Shown here: one piece after another, positions 12,199 through 22,796 of the stretch
Layout: every line of letters starts with the position of its first letter
Position numbering within the stretch: position 1 is the stretch's first letter
Position numbers and translations under genes: made by a program
The notes under the pieces: model-generated
What the model was told of the DNA's origin: nothing
The model's input: the letters and a program-made list of their open reading frames with translations, nothing else
Databases searched by the model: none
Source of the DNA: Galeopsis tetrahit
Taxonomy: Eukaryota; Streptophyta; Magnoliopsida; Lamiales; Lamiaceae
Direction: 5' to 3'
Length of the DNA: 64,000 nucleotides
NCBI GenBank assembly: GCA_963675135.1
Contig: OY776120.1
Coordinates: 10,630,001-10,694,000 of the forward strand

Positions 12199-13308
12199 TT
12201 TTATTGTATATATATGTACATTGTATCATTAATTAAATGATCAGTGTAGTATTATATAACCACGCCCTCTCGATCTCATTATATATATAAATCTTACATT
12301 AATTTTCTACTTAGACGTATAAAATTATATCAGACACATAATTGCACAAGATCATAACAAATATATATATTAATGTTTAAATAAGATAACAGATAAAGAA
12401 GAAACACTTGAGCATGCATGTTGTAACCCTTTTGGTCGAAGTGTATTGATCAAATGATTACAAACATTATCATTTATATGTGAATAGTCTTTTACGGATC
12501 GAAAGATGATCAAAGATGTTCTTGATGAACTCTTTTATATTGGGGTTTGTTCTTGAGTTAGAACTTGGGAGTAGCTTGAGAGAGAAGCTGAAATTAAGGT
12601 TGTGTGTGTAAGGAAATGAAATTCGAATCCTCTTTATTATGCCTTCAATAGGCTTTTATACTAGGTTACAACTTTGCATGCATTTGGTGTTGGCAACTCA
12701 ACATTAATCCACACATTAATTGAATCTCCTCCTATTAAACTTAATTAAATACAGTTGTTATTAATGTAATTATCTCATGCATTTAATGCACTAACTTTAC
12801 ATCAAATCACTCTGTGGCCAGTCACTTTAAGTCCCATCCGTCGTCATACTCGGCACCGATCGCATTGCCGGCACCGCTTTTGACAAATCCATGTTCGGAC
12901 CATGAATTCTACCCTCGTTCAGTCACTATTGCCCTATTCTAGGTTCATACCGAGCATCTGCACTTGGATTCTTCCCATATGATTACTCCTTCCGCCTTCA
13001 AGACATCTTATTCGCCTATGATCTTGTTCGCCTATGATCATGGTCTATGCCGACCATATTTACTACCATCCTACAAACTTCATCTCGCCGAGCATCTGCA
13101 TTTGGGTGATTCTTGCTCGCTGCCATGAAGATGTCCCTTATCTATTTTACCATTTTATGTGTATTTACTTTTCTCGTCCTTAAGTGGTTGCTCGTCTCTA
13201 ATCTGGTTGACTGATCTTGACGATTTTGACTTTTCCACGTAGATTTGTTAACCAATCAATAAAATAAAGGATGACTTGTTGACCGGATATAATAGTATAT
13301 AACAGAAC
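12199..13308. other. Intergenic, possible decayed LTR-type repeat
   Basis: No coding potential. On the minus strand 12610-12665 reads like a promoter and transcript start of an LTR (TATAAAAGCCTATTGAAGG), and the stretch from about 12420 to 13303 could be a solo LTR. No matching partner or clear target duplication was found, so this stays tentative. Confidence 0.3.
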
Positions 13309-13880
13309 ATGACAAGGAATTCAAAACAAATCTTTTATATCGTTGCCAACGCTATAATGGTCGGAAAAAAAATTCAAAAAAAAAAAAAAACCAAACCTGA
13401 TTCTTCACCGGCGACTTGGGAGAACGACGGTTGGCAGGAGAAGAGGCGAAGGCGGCGACGCTGGGGGAGGGGGGCGGCGCTGCCACCACTGCTTGTTGCA
13501 GAATAAAAAAAAAAGAAAAAAGAATATGGAGGACGGTGGCGGGACGACTATTTGGGTGAGGCAGAGAGTAGGAGATGCGTGCAGAAAAAGAAAAAAAAAA
13601 AGAAGAAAAGGGTGTGGTGGTGGGTGGGCGTCGGAGGGCGATGGTAGGCGCCGGAGGGCGATGGCGGGCGACTGGGGCAGGAGGCGGCTGGAATTATGGT
13701 TGGATAAGAAGAAAATAGTTTTAGAATTTTTAAATGAGGAAGAAGAAAATGGTGGGAAAGAAGAATGAAAATTATGGTTTTTAGGGGATGTGTATTTGTC
13801 TTACAGAATTTTAGAAGAAATGAGTATAATAGATAATTTGAAGGGGAGTACATCTATCTCAGATGTATTTTGAGGGTACG
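13309..13880. repeat. GC-rich, strand-skewed repeat segment, probably transposon-derived
   Basis: A purine-rich plus strand (aag/gagg/ggcgg runs) opens frames on both strands without any recognisable domain. The right flank carries a 'gtacatctatctcag' stretch similar in style to the ends of Mutator-like elements further right. No complete terminal repeats were found here. Confidence 0.4.
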
Positions 13881-14339
13881 TGTATGGGGGCGTGCATTCA
13901 ACAAAGCTGGATGTGTATATACCCTACTCCTTTATTAATTTATTAATTGGTTTCCCAATCAATACTCATGGAGTCAAGGTAGTTAATCATGGTACTATGG
14001 GCTTCATTTTCTTCACTAATGGGCCACCCATTATTGGCTCAAGGGCGCGGCTAAAGGCACCCGGGTTTCCTATGAGTACACCCAGGGGATGAGGACACCC
14101 ACAAAATCGATGAGAACACCCACGTGGAAAATACAAAAATACCCTTCCTCCTATTAAAATCCTAAATCCTCCCCATTCTCGAAATTTAAAAAGTACACCC
14201 ACCTTACTACCATTTCCTCCGCTCCTCCACTCTCTTGAAGACGACGGCGCCGCCCACGCCACCGCCGTCCACGCCACAGCCTTTGCCTCGCTGCGCCGCG
14301 CACGCCTCCCTCTCCACTTCGCGGCCGTAGCTTCTCCCC

Positions 14340-14535
14340 TTCCCCTTCGCGGTCGTTCGTGGCCGCAGCTCTTCTCTCTCCCCTTCGCGGCCGTTCGCGG
14401 CCGCAACTCTTCTCTCCCCTTCGCGGCCGTTCGCGGCCGCAGTCCCTTCCCCTCCCCTTCGCGGCCGTTCGCGGCCGCAGCCCCTTCCCCTTCCCTTCGC
14501 GGCCGTTCGCGGCCGCAACCCCTCCCACTCCCCTT
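14340..14535. repeat. GC-rich minisatellite inside the Mutator-like element
   Basis: About five tandem units built on 'cccttcgcggccgttcgcggccgca' (key core cggccgttcgcggccg) with varying C/T-rich spacers. The repeats keep frames open on both strands, which explains the overlapping long ORFs here; I do not regard those as genes. Confidence 0.85.
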
Positions 14536-14664
14536 CATCGCACCCAGCTACCCACGCCGTCGCTGTTCGAAGGTAAGTTTTTTTTTTTACAATTTTTACA
14601 GTTTTTCAAAAAATTAGGGTTTTGAAAATTTAGGAAAATTAGGGTTTTTAGTAGTACGAGAATT

Positions 14665-14870
14665 ATTTTCGAACATATCGAGTTTGTTTTGGAAAAAATT
14701 TCGAACATATTGCGTTTGTTTTGAAAAAAAATTCGAACAACTTAAGTTTGTTTTGGAAAAAATTTCGAACAAATCTAAGTTGTTTTGAAATTTTTTTCGA
14801 ACATATTAGGTTTGTTTTGGTAAAATTTTCGAACATCTCAACTTTGTTTTGGTAAAATTTTTGAACATAT
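14665..14870. repeat. Tandem repeat of about 32 bp inside the Mutator-like element
   Basis: Units begin ttcgaacata and continue ...gtttgttttggaaaaa with a spacing near 32 bp. About six diverged copies are visible between 14668 and 14870. Confidence 0.8.
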
Positions 14871-15140
14871 GAAGATTTTATTTTTGTTGTTGAAATTTTG
14901 AATTTTTAGGATTTTTGATGTTTTGATGTTGATGGTGGGAATCGGAATGATTCGTATGTGAAATGATGGATCGTGTGTGAATCGAAATAGATGGGTGTAC
15001 TCATCCGGCTTTTTTTTAAAAAAAAAACTACAGGAGGGGTATATAAAAACGTCTTTTTGCACCACCCCTAGAACAAAAAAAAATATTCGTGGGTGTACTC
15101 ATAGAAAATCCGGGTGCCTTTAGCCGCGCCCTTGGCTCAA

Positions 15141-15925
15141 ATTTGTACCCTAATATATTAATTAAATGAGCCCAAATATCTATTCTTCTCGATTTATTTT
15201 TTTTGCTTGACTTCACAAAATTATTGAGGCTTTTTTTTGTTTCGAAAATCCTCAATTCACCTACAAAATAATAAAACACTACATTTCTTCCAATTAAGTT
15301 AAAGTATTCATAATTGATCAATCAAACATGACATTATAAGAAAGATAAGACCCAGATGTGCATTAAAATCACGTAAATTTCATCTGAATCATCGCTGCCC
15401 CTCCTCCCCTAGCGACGTCAGCGGCTGCCCTTCCTTTTCTCTCCCGCAACAATTTCTTCTTCCTCTTTTTTTTTTTTTAATTTATTTTCGACACTCTTTA
15501 TCAAAAATATACACTATTATCGACGATAGTGTATATTTTCGACCATACGTTGTCGAAAATTTTAATTTTAATTTTTATTTTCTTTTTACAAACCAATGTC
15601 GACAAGAAAGTTTTTTGTCGACAAATCAGTGTTGACAAGAGTATTTTTCGTCAATAAATTAGGATCGAAAAATGTATTTTGGGTTTTTTTTTTTTTTAAA
15701 TCTGCAGTGGCGACGACGACTGTTCAATTAGGGTCAGGGTTAGAGTTAGAGGGTGCTCAATTAGGATTAGTGTTAGGGTAAGTTGGATTTTAATTTAAAT
15801 TGCAGGGTGTATCTATCTCGTAATATTTTATTAAAAAGGTAAATTGAATATTTTACACCAATATTAAATTAATAAATGGAGAGGGAAGTATACTTAACAA
15901 AGGAGGGGTATATAGCTTGCGCCTC
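15141..15925. repeat. Transposon-derived region with 'GTCGAC'-type repeats
   Basis: Contains repeated motifs such as tgtcgaaaa, gtcgacaa and cagtgt, shared with 16800-17110. The right end, read on the minus strand, has GCTATATACCCCTCC followed by GTTAAGTATAC, which also occurs at about 31230. It is likely another copy of the same non-autonomous family. The left end was not found. Confidence 0.5.
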
Positions 15926-16077
15926 ACCTATAGGACCATAAAGTCCAAATCAGTCGGCCCATTTGTGGCGGTGATGGTTACTATCCACAGGGGTTTGACT
16001 ATATGCACCTCCATTTCGGAGAGATGGACTCCCCCTTTTAATTTACTCCCTCCACTTTTAAATAAGTGTCACTTTGT

Positions 16078-16340
16078 CATTTTAATTATTTTTATAATAA
16101 GTGTCATTCTATGTTTTTTTCTTTAATTTTGACAATTTTACTCTTATAAAATAAGTTGTCTTCAATTTCAATTAATATAGTAGCATAAGAGTGTGTTTTG
16201 AAACTCTACATTTTAATTATTTTTATAATAAGTGTCATTCTATGTTTTTTTCTTTAATTTTGACAATTTTACCCTTATAAAATAAGTTGTCTTCAATTTC
16301 AATTAATATAGTAGCATAAGAGTGTGTTTTGAAACTCTAC
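16078..16340. repeat. 131-bp tandem duplication
   Basis: Positions 16078-16208 are repeated at 16209-16340 with few differences (for example actctt versus accctt). The first unit ends with the first ~20 bases of the Tourist-like MITE, so the duplication post-dates that insertion. Confidence 0.85.
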
Positions 16341-16438
16341 AGACTGCTTCCAGAATCACTTTTTTTTGAAAAGCTGTGAGAGACAGCTTTAAAAATAAGT
16401 GATTCTAGAAGCAGTTTGTAGAGTTTCAAAACACACCC
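16320..16438. mobile_element. Tourist-like foldback MITE, copy A1 (119 bp)
   Basis: Near-perfect foldback: the left arm GAGTGTGTTTTGAAACTCTA matches the right arm ending GTTTCAAAACACACCC. It is flanked by TAA on both sides, fitting PIF/Harbinger target preference. A close copy lies at 21736-21856. Confidence 0.85.
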
Positions 16439-17852
16439 TAAATCATGGAAAAATCATAAATATTGTACATATGAATACAACATACATTCTTGACTACATT
16501 CTTTATTAAACAAAAATGTAATATTAAAATTATTTATCATTAAAGAAGGGTAATATTGACCACAATTTAATATTTTAATTTGTTGAAAAATGTTAAAGTG
16601 ACACTTATTCAAAAATGGAGGGAGTATTAATTAAATAATAATGTAAAATACCTAAAACACCCTTTAAATAAAATATTACTATTAAATGCATCTCTACTAC
16701 TATATGCACCCTATTCAACATTTAAGCTCTACATCAGCTGCCACCGCTTCGTGCCACTGCCGGCACCACCGGCACCACCACCACAATCTAAAAAAATCTC
16801 ATATTTTTTTTTAATTTTCGATAAATCAGTGTCGACCATACACTCTCGTCGACAACAATTTATCGACGAGATTATATATGGTCGACCTTCAAAGATCGAA
16901 AAAAATTAAAAAAAATTCAAAAAAAGAAATCGACACTGTATTGTCGACTGTATAAACTTCCGTCGACAACGATTTGTCGACGAAAATGTATATGGTCGAC
17001 ATTCAAAGGTCGAAAAAAAAAAGAAGATAAAAAAAATTGATCATAAATGGTCGACCATATACACTCTCGATAAATTGTTGTTGACGAGAGTATATATGGT
17101 CGACTGGTCGAATTTAAAAAAAAAAGGAAAAAAAAATTACTGAACAAAACAAAGGAAAAAAGAAAAAAAATTTACCTGTGAATGGGGACGGTAGCGGAGG
17201 CCGCGGTAGATGAGGGCGATGGCGGAGATCGCGGCGGATGTGGCGGGGGCGGAGGAGGGGGTCGCGATGATTGAAGAGAAAACGGAAAAAAAAAGGGTTT
17301 GGGGGGGGAGGGGGGCGATGGGCTGCGGCGGCTCGAGCGAGGGCTACGGCCGGCGTCGGATGGACGGGGAGGGGGAGCCCGATCGCGACGGAGAGGGAGG
17401 AGGGGTGGCCGCGACAAGAGGGAGAGGGAGGAGGGGTGGCCGCGACGAGAGGGAGAGGGAGGAGGAAAAATACAGGAAAAAAAAAGGGGGGGAGAGGGCC
17501 GCTGCGGCTTTGGCGGGGGAGGGGTCACGGCGGCGGCGGACGGGGGAGGGGGTGGTCGCGACGGGGAGAGGGAGGAAAATCACAGAAAAAGAAAAAAGAA
17601 AAGGGAGAAAGAGGCAGGGGCGTCGGCGGCGGCGGCGAGGTTGGGGAAGAAATGAGAGAGGAAGATGAAAGGATGAATTAGGGTTTTGATGTGGGAATTA
17701 AGTTTGGGGGTGTGGGTAGTAATAGAATTTTATAGAGTAAAGGGCATTATTGACAATTAAGAGAGGGTGTGTCCAATTTTAGGGTTATTGTATAAATTGG
17801 GGGAGTGCATCTCTCTGAAATGGAGGTGCATATAGTCAAACCCTATCCGCAG

Positions 17853-19030
17853 TCCAGCTGGATTCCCACTGTCCCCCATTTTCTACCAAAAAAGGCAAAA
17901 ACTCAAATTATGTGGCCTCTAGCCTTCTACATTGAGCCATCAACATCACGTGGTTTGGTGAAAACTTTGAATTTTTTTTCTATTTTTTCTTCTTTTGCAA
18001 GAGTATGCATTAAATAAATTTTTTAAAATGATTTTGTACACTCTAAATATTAATGTTCTTTTCATCATTATTTTATGTTCACATTTTACCATACATTTCA
18101 CAAACTTTTTTTACACCTCACTAAATCAGTAAAAATATTTATTTATTTGACTCACACAATCACTAAATTTTTTTTTTTTTTTTAAATTAATCTCTCCTTC
18201 TCTAGAAAAAGCTCCGCATAAGCTTCGGGCATGTAGGTTAAGAAATATAATATACTAAGTAGTTGTATTAGAGGTGAAGAATATGATAAAATGTGAGAGG
18301 GAATACTTTGCCAAAAAATAATTGAGTAATTTATATTGGGAACAGACAAAAAAAGAAAGTTGAGTAACTTTTATTGTGGGGTGTGTTATCTTTATAAGCA
18401 AGTCCTTTTAGGAATGAGGGAATACATCTAAATAGAGTTAATATTAATCTAAAATATACTTCATCCATTTTTAATTAAGTGTCATTTTTAAAAATAATCT
18501 AAACTACACTTCATCCATTTTTAATTAAGTGTCATTTTAACATTTTTTACCAAATTAAAATATTAAATTATGGAATATTTTACTCTTAATTAATGATAAA
18601 TAAATTTAATATTAAATTTTTATTTAGTAAGGAATGTGATCTATAGGTGGTATTCATATATATAATAATTATGATTTTTCTATAATTTATGTTATACTAT
18701 ATTCATAAATGTAAAATTGTCAAAATTAAAGGAAAAAAAATGTAGAATTTATTTTAAAAATATTTAAAAAAAGCAAAGTGAAATTTAATAAAAAATGGAG
18801 GGAGTATTAGTTTTGCTAAAGTTTTGTTTACATGTCTCGATATAATTCAAGATGGACTCCCTAAAAACTCAATTCAAAACTATTGAGATAAAATTCAAAT
18901 TCTTCATGAGAGCTTTCAAATCTTTCTATATTCTACTCCTCAAAAGTTGAGATACATATATAATACTCCGTATTTAAGATTATGAATTTCAATAGTTTAA
19001 TTTATAAATGGCATCAGGTACCTGATGTTG
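17853..19030. other. Intergenic AT-rich region with one degenerate MITE
   Basis: No gene. A degenerate Stowaway-like element spans about 18459 to 18804: it starts acttcatccatttttaa, ends ggagggag before TA, and resembles the element at 16046. The motif ttcatccatttttaattaag is repeated twice at its left end. Confidence 0.5.
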
Positions 19031-19039
19031 ATATTATAG

Positions 19040-20305
19040 TTTTTTTCGACACCAAGGCAATCTATATATTATTGCAACGGCACGAAAAAATGGGAGGCCC
19101 GTCCACAAACGCCGGAGGGTCGCTCCAAATGTGAGACTCCCCATAATGGCGGGAGGCTCGTGCAAATTCGTGTGCCAACGCATTGGCACCTCTTTTGACG
19201 AAAGAAAGGGAGGCATTATTGAACTCATTAAGAAGCAATTTACAATGGGTAGTGTAGTCTCCCAGCACTGTGTTGTGCGAGGCAGAAGAATTAATGCTAT
19301 CTATAACAGATTTTGCATCTCCCTCAAACATAATCGCGTCCCAACCTAGAGATTTGGCCCAGGACAAAGCTTCCGCGATCCCAATCGCTTCGCCCTCTTC
19401 GACTGTCATGACACCCTTGTATAAATTCGATTTTGCCTAAATGAACAGACCCCGATCGTCGCGAGCAACACACCCAATCCCGGTCTCGGAAGTTTCGCCA
19501 AAGAAGGCAGCATCGGTGTTAATTTTAAGCCAACCGAAGGGAGGCGGGTGCCACGCTTCGCACTCGAGATGTGGACTCGCTGGTCCTGCATGTTGTGTAC
19601 GCCCGTTTGATCCGTTCGCTGATCTCCATTCCATCCAATACGCTGCGGATAGGTGCACGGCCTCAGCTGGGGTGGCACAGGTGTTTGTCCATAACATATT
19701 GTTTCTCTCTTTCCATATCCGCCACATGACCATGGCACAATTGGCTGCGAGCATTTTGCTAGGGCTCTTCAGCAGATTGAATAACAGCTCATTGAAGTTG
19801 GAGGCTTGTCCTGCTTCCGTCCCGATTTTGGTTTGCAGCCCTGTTGCTATCCAGCATGCGTTGGCATATTCACAGCCAACAAAGGTATGCCAGTTGTTTT
19901 CTTCGCCAGCATCACACATGACGCACGCGTTGTCAGTGATCACGTGTCGTCGGGAGAGATTCGATCGGTTTGGGAGTACATTCCTCCCGGCCCGCCATAC
20001 AAAGTCTTTCACTTTAGGGGGGACTTGCAGTCCCCAGATGCTACCCCAATCTCCGTCGTGCTGTAGCGACGAGGACTGCATAGTCCGCGCAGCTTGTTTG
20101 TACGCCGACCGGACCGTGAACCTGCCGCTTCTGTCAAGGGCCCACATCAGGCAATCAGAGACTCCTGCTGGTGGTAATGTGGTGTTTAAAATCCGGTTAT
20201 AATCTTCCGGAAGAAGTTCCTGAATTAAGTGGTGGTCCCAAGCCCTGATATCATTATCTATAAGAGCCGAGACGCTCAGATTTTCCAGCCCGGGGATAAT
20301 CGGAA
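19040..20305 (-). pseudogene. Non-LTR (LINE-type) retrotransposon 3' fragment: zinc-binding and RNase H domains
   Basis: On the minus strand, 20305 to 20147 reads a typical pre-domain (AWDHHLIQELLPEDYNRIL). Then come a reverse-transcriptase zinc-binding region (GRFTVRSAYKQA, WRAGRNVLPN, CVMCDAGEENNWHTF) and the start of an RNase H domain (LKINTDAAF, near 19530). A TAG stop at about 19438-19440 interrupts the RNase H domain (GLFI*AKSNLYKGV); the same frame then continues (EEGEAIGIAEALSW, FEGDAKSVID). The reverse-transcriptase core upstream is absent, so this is a truncated dead copy or domesticated-like fragment. The long plus-strand ORF here is an antisense shadow. Confidence 0.85.
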
Positions 20306-20460
20306 ATGCTTGATTAACAATTAAAGGAAATTTGTTCTTTCTTGTGGTGGGAGGTCATAATTACCAGCATAGGCAAATGCTTGATTAACAATTAAAGGAC
20401 TAATAAAGCACATGAGACCACCTATTCTAGTTTTGTTATTGGACGTCTTATTACATTGTA

Positions 20461-20723
20461 CTCCCTCCGTCCCACTATAAGTTTCCCACTTTCCTTTTTT
20501 GGACGTCCCACTGTAAGTTTTCCATTCCATTTTTGGCAAATTATTTTCTCTCTCTCAATCACATCACTTATACTTTATCTATTATTTTATTATACTTCAT
20601 CTCATACTAATCTATTATTTTCTCTCTCACCATCACATCACTTGTACTACATCTATTATTTTATCATATTCCTTAATCAAAACACCCAAAAGAAAGGGGA
20701 AACTTATACCGGGACGGAGGGAG
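20461..20723. mobile_element. Stowaway MITE copy S1 (263 bp)
   Basis: Ends CTCCCTCCGTCCC and GGGACGGAGGGAG form inverted repeats with flanking TA (20459-20460 and 20724-20725). The body is nearly identical to 22535-22796. Confidence 0.92.
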
Positions 20724-21735
20724 TATAAATTATTGAAATGTCGTATTAAAATATAATCAACGTTTTATAATAGTAAAAATAATACTTCGACATGTTAAAA
20801 ATTCAACATGATAAAAGATGGGTGAAACACAAAATGTGAAAATGAATCAAGCAACTAATAAAGTATTAGGGGAGCGGGGATGTACTTGAGCTATTGTGTT
20901 CATACATTGCTTATACTTCTCAACTTTTTGTTGGGTACTCTTCGATTTATATCAATTATGTGTATTAATTAACGCAAATAAGTTTTGGAGTGAGAAAAAT
21001 TAATCACAGAATAATTTAACAAATTGATCATTTTGTAAATTCACACTCAGTACATTCACCGAATACTTTTGTCTAATTTTGATTTGTCAATCCATTTATT
21101 TTTTAACGAGATTTATGATTTTTTATAATTTAGTTGTTTTATTTGAAAATTTATATCAAGTGCTTGTTAGTTGTTATAACACACAACTCGATACAACACA
21201 CAAAACTTTACCAGTCCAATCTTTATACGGCATCCTTTCAAATTAGCGGCGAGTGGAGTGTCATTTTATATTGAATATAAATAATACTCCGTATAATATA
21301 CACATTTAAATAACCAATTTGTTGAGCTTAAAAAACTTTTACAATGTTGAGTTTGGCTTGCATAAATAAATGAACTTTTAAAAAAATGTCAAAATTTGAC
21401 TTGTTTACTAAAAATATTGAATCGAGCTTCAAAATCTCGAATTGTAGTCCAATTTTGAATAGTTTTATTTAATAAAACTGTGTTACATTTGTAACCACTC
21501 AATTTCATGATCAATTTTAATATAATGAATTAAAAAATTAATTGAATAATTAAAATTGAATAGCATGTATACACATAATAATTTGCGTAATAAAATATTT
21601 TGCAGTTAAAAGATCACATGAATAATCAAGTAACTTCCTGTAAAAAAAAAAAAATAATAATAATAATAATACTCCCTCTATTTTGAGATTATTTGCACGG
21701 TTTGACCGACACAACTTTTAAGAAAAGAGGATTTA

Positions 21736-21856
21736 GGGTGTGTTTTGAAACTTTACAAACTGCTTCTAAAATCACTTTTTTTTTTTTTAAAAGCTGTGAG
21801 ACAGCTTTGAAAATAAGTGATTTTGGGAGCAGTTTGTAAAGTTTCAAAACACACCC
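21736..21856. mobile_element. Tourist-like foldback MITE, copy A2 (121 bp)
   Basis: The left arm GGGTGTGTTTTGAAACTTTA pairs with the right arm ending in CAAAACACACCC. TTA flanks both sides (21733-21735 and 21857-21859). It is homologous to copy A1 at 16320-16438. Confidence 0.9.
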
Positions 21857-21859
21857 TTA

Positions 21860-22098
21860 GGTTGCGTTTGGATGGAGGGATTTGATTTGAGGAGGTATTT
21901 CAAATGAATGGTTTTAAAAATAGATGGATTTCAAATGATATGGTTTTAGTGAGGATTTCAAATACTCTCAATTTTAACTAAAAAAAAATATATTAAGTAT
22001 TTGAAATTCATTCATTTACTTTTTAATTCAAACAAGTGGAGGGGATTTGGATGATGGATTTGAAATTCATAGTTAAATCCCTCCATCCAAACACAACC
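21860..22098. mobile_element. Tourist-like MITE family B (239 bp)
   Basis: Left end GGTTGCGTTTGGATGGAGGG, right end CCCTCCATCCAAACACAACC, flanked by TTA (21857-21859 and 22099-22101). Its left TTA is shared with the neighbouring family A element. Degenerate relatives lie near 61950-62104 and 63260-63470. Confidence 0.88.
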
Positions 22099-22534
22099 TT
22101 AGTGATTGGTGATGTGAGATAAAATAAGAGTATTTTAGATGATTTGATGAGGTATAAAGGAAAATGTACGTAAAAATGATAGTGACAATTTTAAAAATAA
22201 AATAATGTTGGGAGAGTATTAATTTATAGGTATTTACATATTAAGAGTGTGCAAGTAATTTTGGAACGTTTATAAAATGTACAAATAATCATGGGACCCA
22301 ACGGAGTACTAATAAATAACAATGAAGTGAACTTGGTTAAACTCAAATCAATGTGATTAGAAAAATGTCCCTGATATGTCCACGCCCTTATATGTGTTGT
22401 CGATAATAATAATAATAAATTCAGCGACCTTATAATAATAATAACTCAGGTGAATACCGTACTACTGCCAATATCTGGTCGTGACTTTATAATTCTAATA
22501 AAACTATAATTCTCTCCTATTCACGAATGTTATA

Positions 22535-22796
22535 CTCCCTCCGTCCCACTATAAGTTTCTCACTTTCCTTTTTTGGATGTCCCACAATAAGTTTCCCATT
22601 CCATTTTTGGTAAATTATTTTCTCTCTCTCAATCACATCACTTACACTTTATCTATTATTTTATTATACTTCATCTCATACTACTCTATTATTTTCTCTC
22701 TCACCATCACATCACTTGTACTACATCTATTATTTTATCATATTCCTTAATCAAAACACCCAAAAGAAAGGGGAAACTTAAACGGGACGGAGGGAG
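22535..22796. mobile_element. Stowaway MITE copy S2 (262 bp)
   Basis: CTCCCTCCGTCCC...GGGACGGAGGGAG ends with flanking TA. It is nearly identical to S1 at 20461-20723 over its full length, so the two are recent copies of one family. Confidence 0.92.

Larger units (their letters stand above)
14043..15131. mobile_element. Mutator-like non-autonomous element (Pack-MULE candidate), 1,089 bp
   Basis: Terminal inverted repeats of 42 bp with two mismatches start GGGCGCGGCTAAAGGCACCC at 14043 and end at 15131. The element is flanked by a perfect 9-bp direct repeat, TTGGCTCAA (14034-14042 and 15132-15140), the target-duplication size of Mutator transposons. The interior has no transposase. It holds a GC-rich block (14220-14570) with tandem copies of ttcgcggccgttcgcggccg, then a splice-donor-like gaag|gtaagt at about 14571, then an AT-rich intron-like stretch with five to six copies of a roughly 32-bp repeat (cgaacatat...tttgttttgg). 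This looks like a captured 5' exon and intron start, but the donor gene is unknown. Confidence 0.85.
16046..16624. mobile_element. Stowaway-like MITE nested in Mutator-like element 2
   Basis: Ends CTCCCTCCA...TGGAGGGAG with flanking TA on both sides (16044-16045 and 16625-16626). Both ends share the text aagtgtcacttt as inverted repeat. Its interior carries a 131-bp tandem duplication (16078-16208 and 16209-16340) and a Tourist-like MITE (16320-16438). Confidence 0.8.
15991..17843. mobile_element. Mutator-like element 2, non-autonomous, 1,853 bp, with nested MITEs
   Basis: Terminal inverted repeats of 45 bp with two mismatches, starting GGGTTTGACTATATGCACCT. They are flanked by 9-bp direct repeats TATCCACAG (15982-15990) and TATCCGCAG (17844-17852), one mismatch apart. 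The interior holds a nested Stowaway-like element (16046-16624), a block of tcgac-rich repeats (16800-17110) and a purine-skewed GC-rich block (17190-17680). The open frames in the last block show no domain and are low-complexity. No transposase is present. Confidence 0.82.
21672..22306. mobile_element. Degenerate MITE hosting two Tourist insertions
   Basis: The left end reads TACTCCCTCTATTTTGAG and the right end ACCCAACGGAGTA; both carry 'atttgcac/gtacaaat'-type subterminal text. Similarity of the ends is weak, so boundaries are approximate. The two well-preserved foldback elements at 21736-22098 lie inside. Confidence 0.45.

Noticed and set aside
12420..13303. Possible solo LTR
   Set aside because: TG...CA ends and a minus-strand TATA-like box are suggestive, but there is no partner LTR in the window and no flanking duplication.
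13309..13853. Overlapping ORFs in the GC-rich patch, both strands
   Set aside because: Low-complexity Arg/Gly/Lys- or Pro/Ser-rich translations in several frames at once; no domain.
13987..14538. Up to 183-codon minus-strand ORFs and an 88-codon plus ORF
   Set aside because: They are created by the cggccg tandem repeat within the Mutator-like element; translations are simple RERPRRG-type repeats.
17172..17681. Long ORFs on both strands
   Set aside because: Purine-skewed low-complexity sequence inside Mutator-like element 2; no recognisable domain.
19441..20202. 253-codon plus-strand ORF
   Set aside because: It is antisense to the LINE zinc-binding/RNase H fragment, which has clear family motifs on minus; the plus frame shows none.
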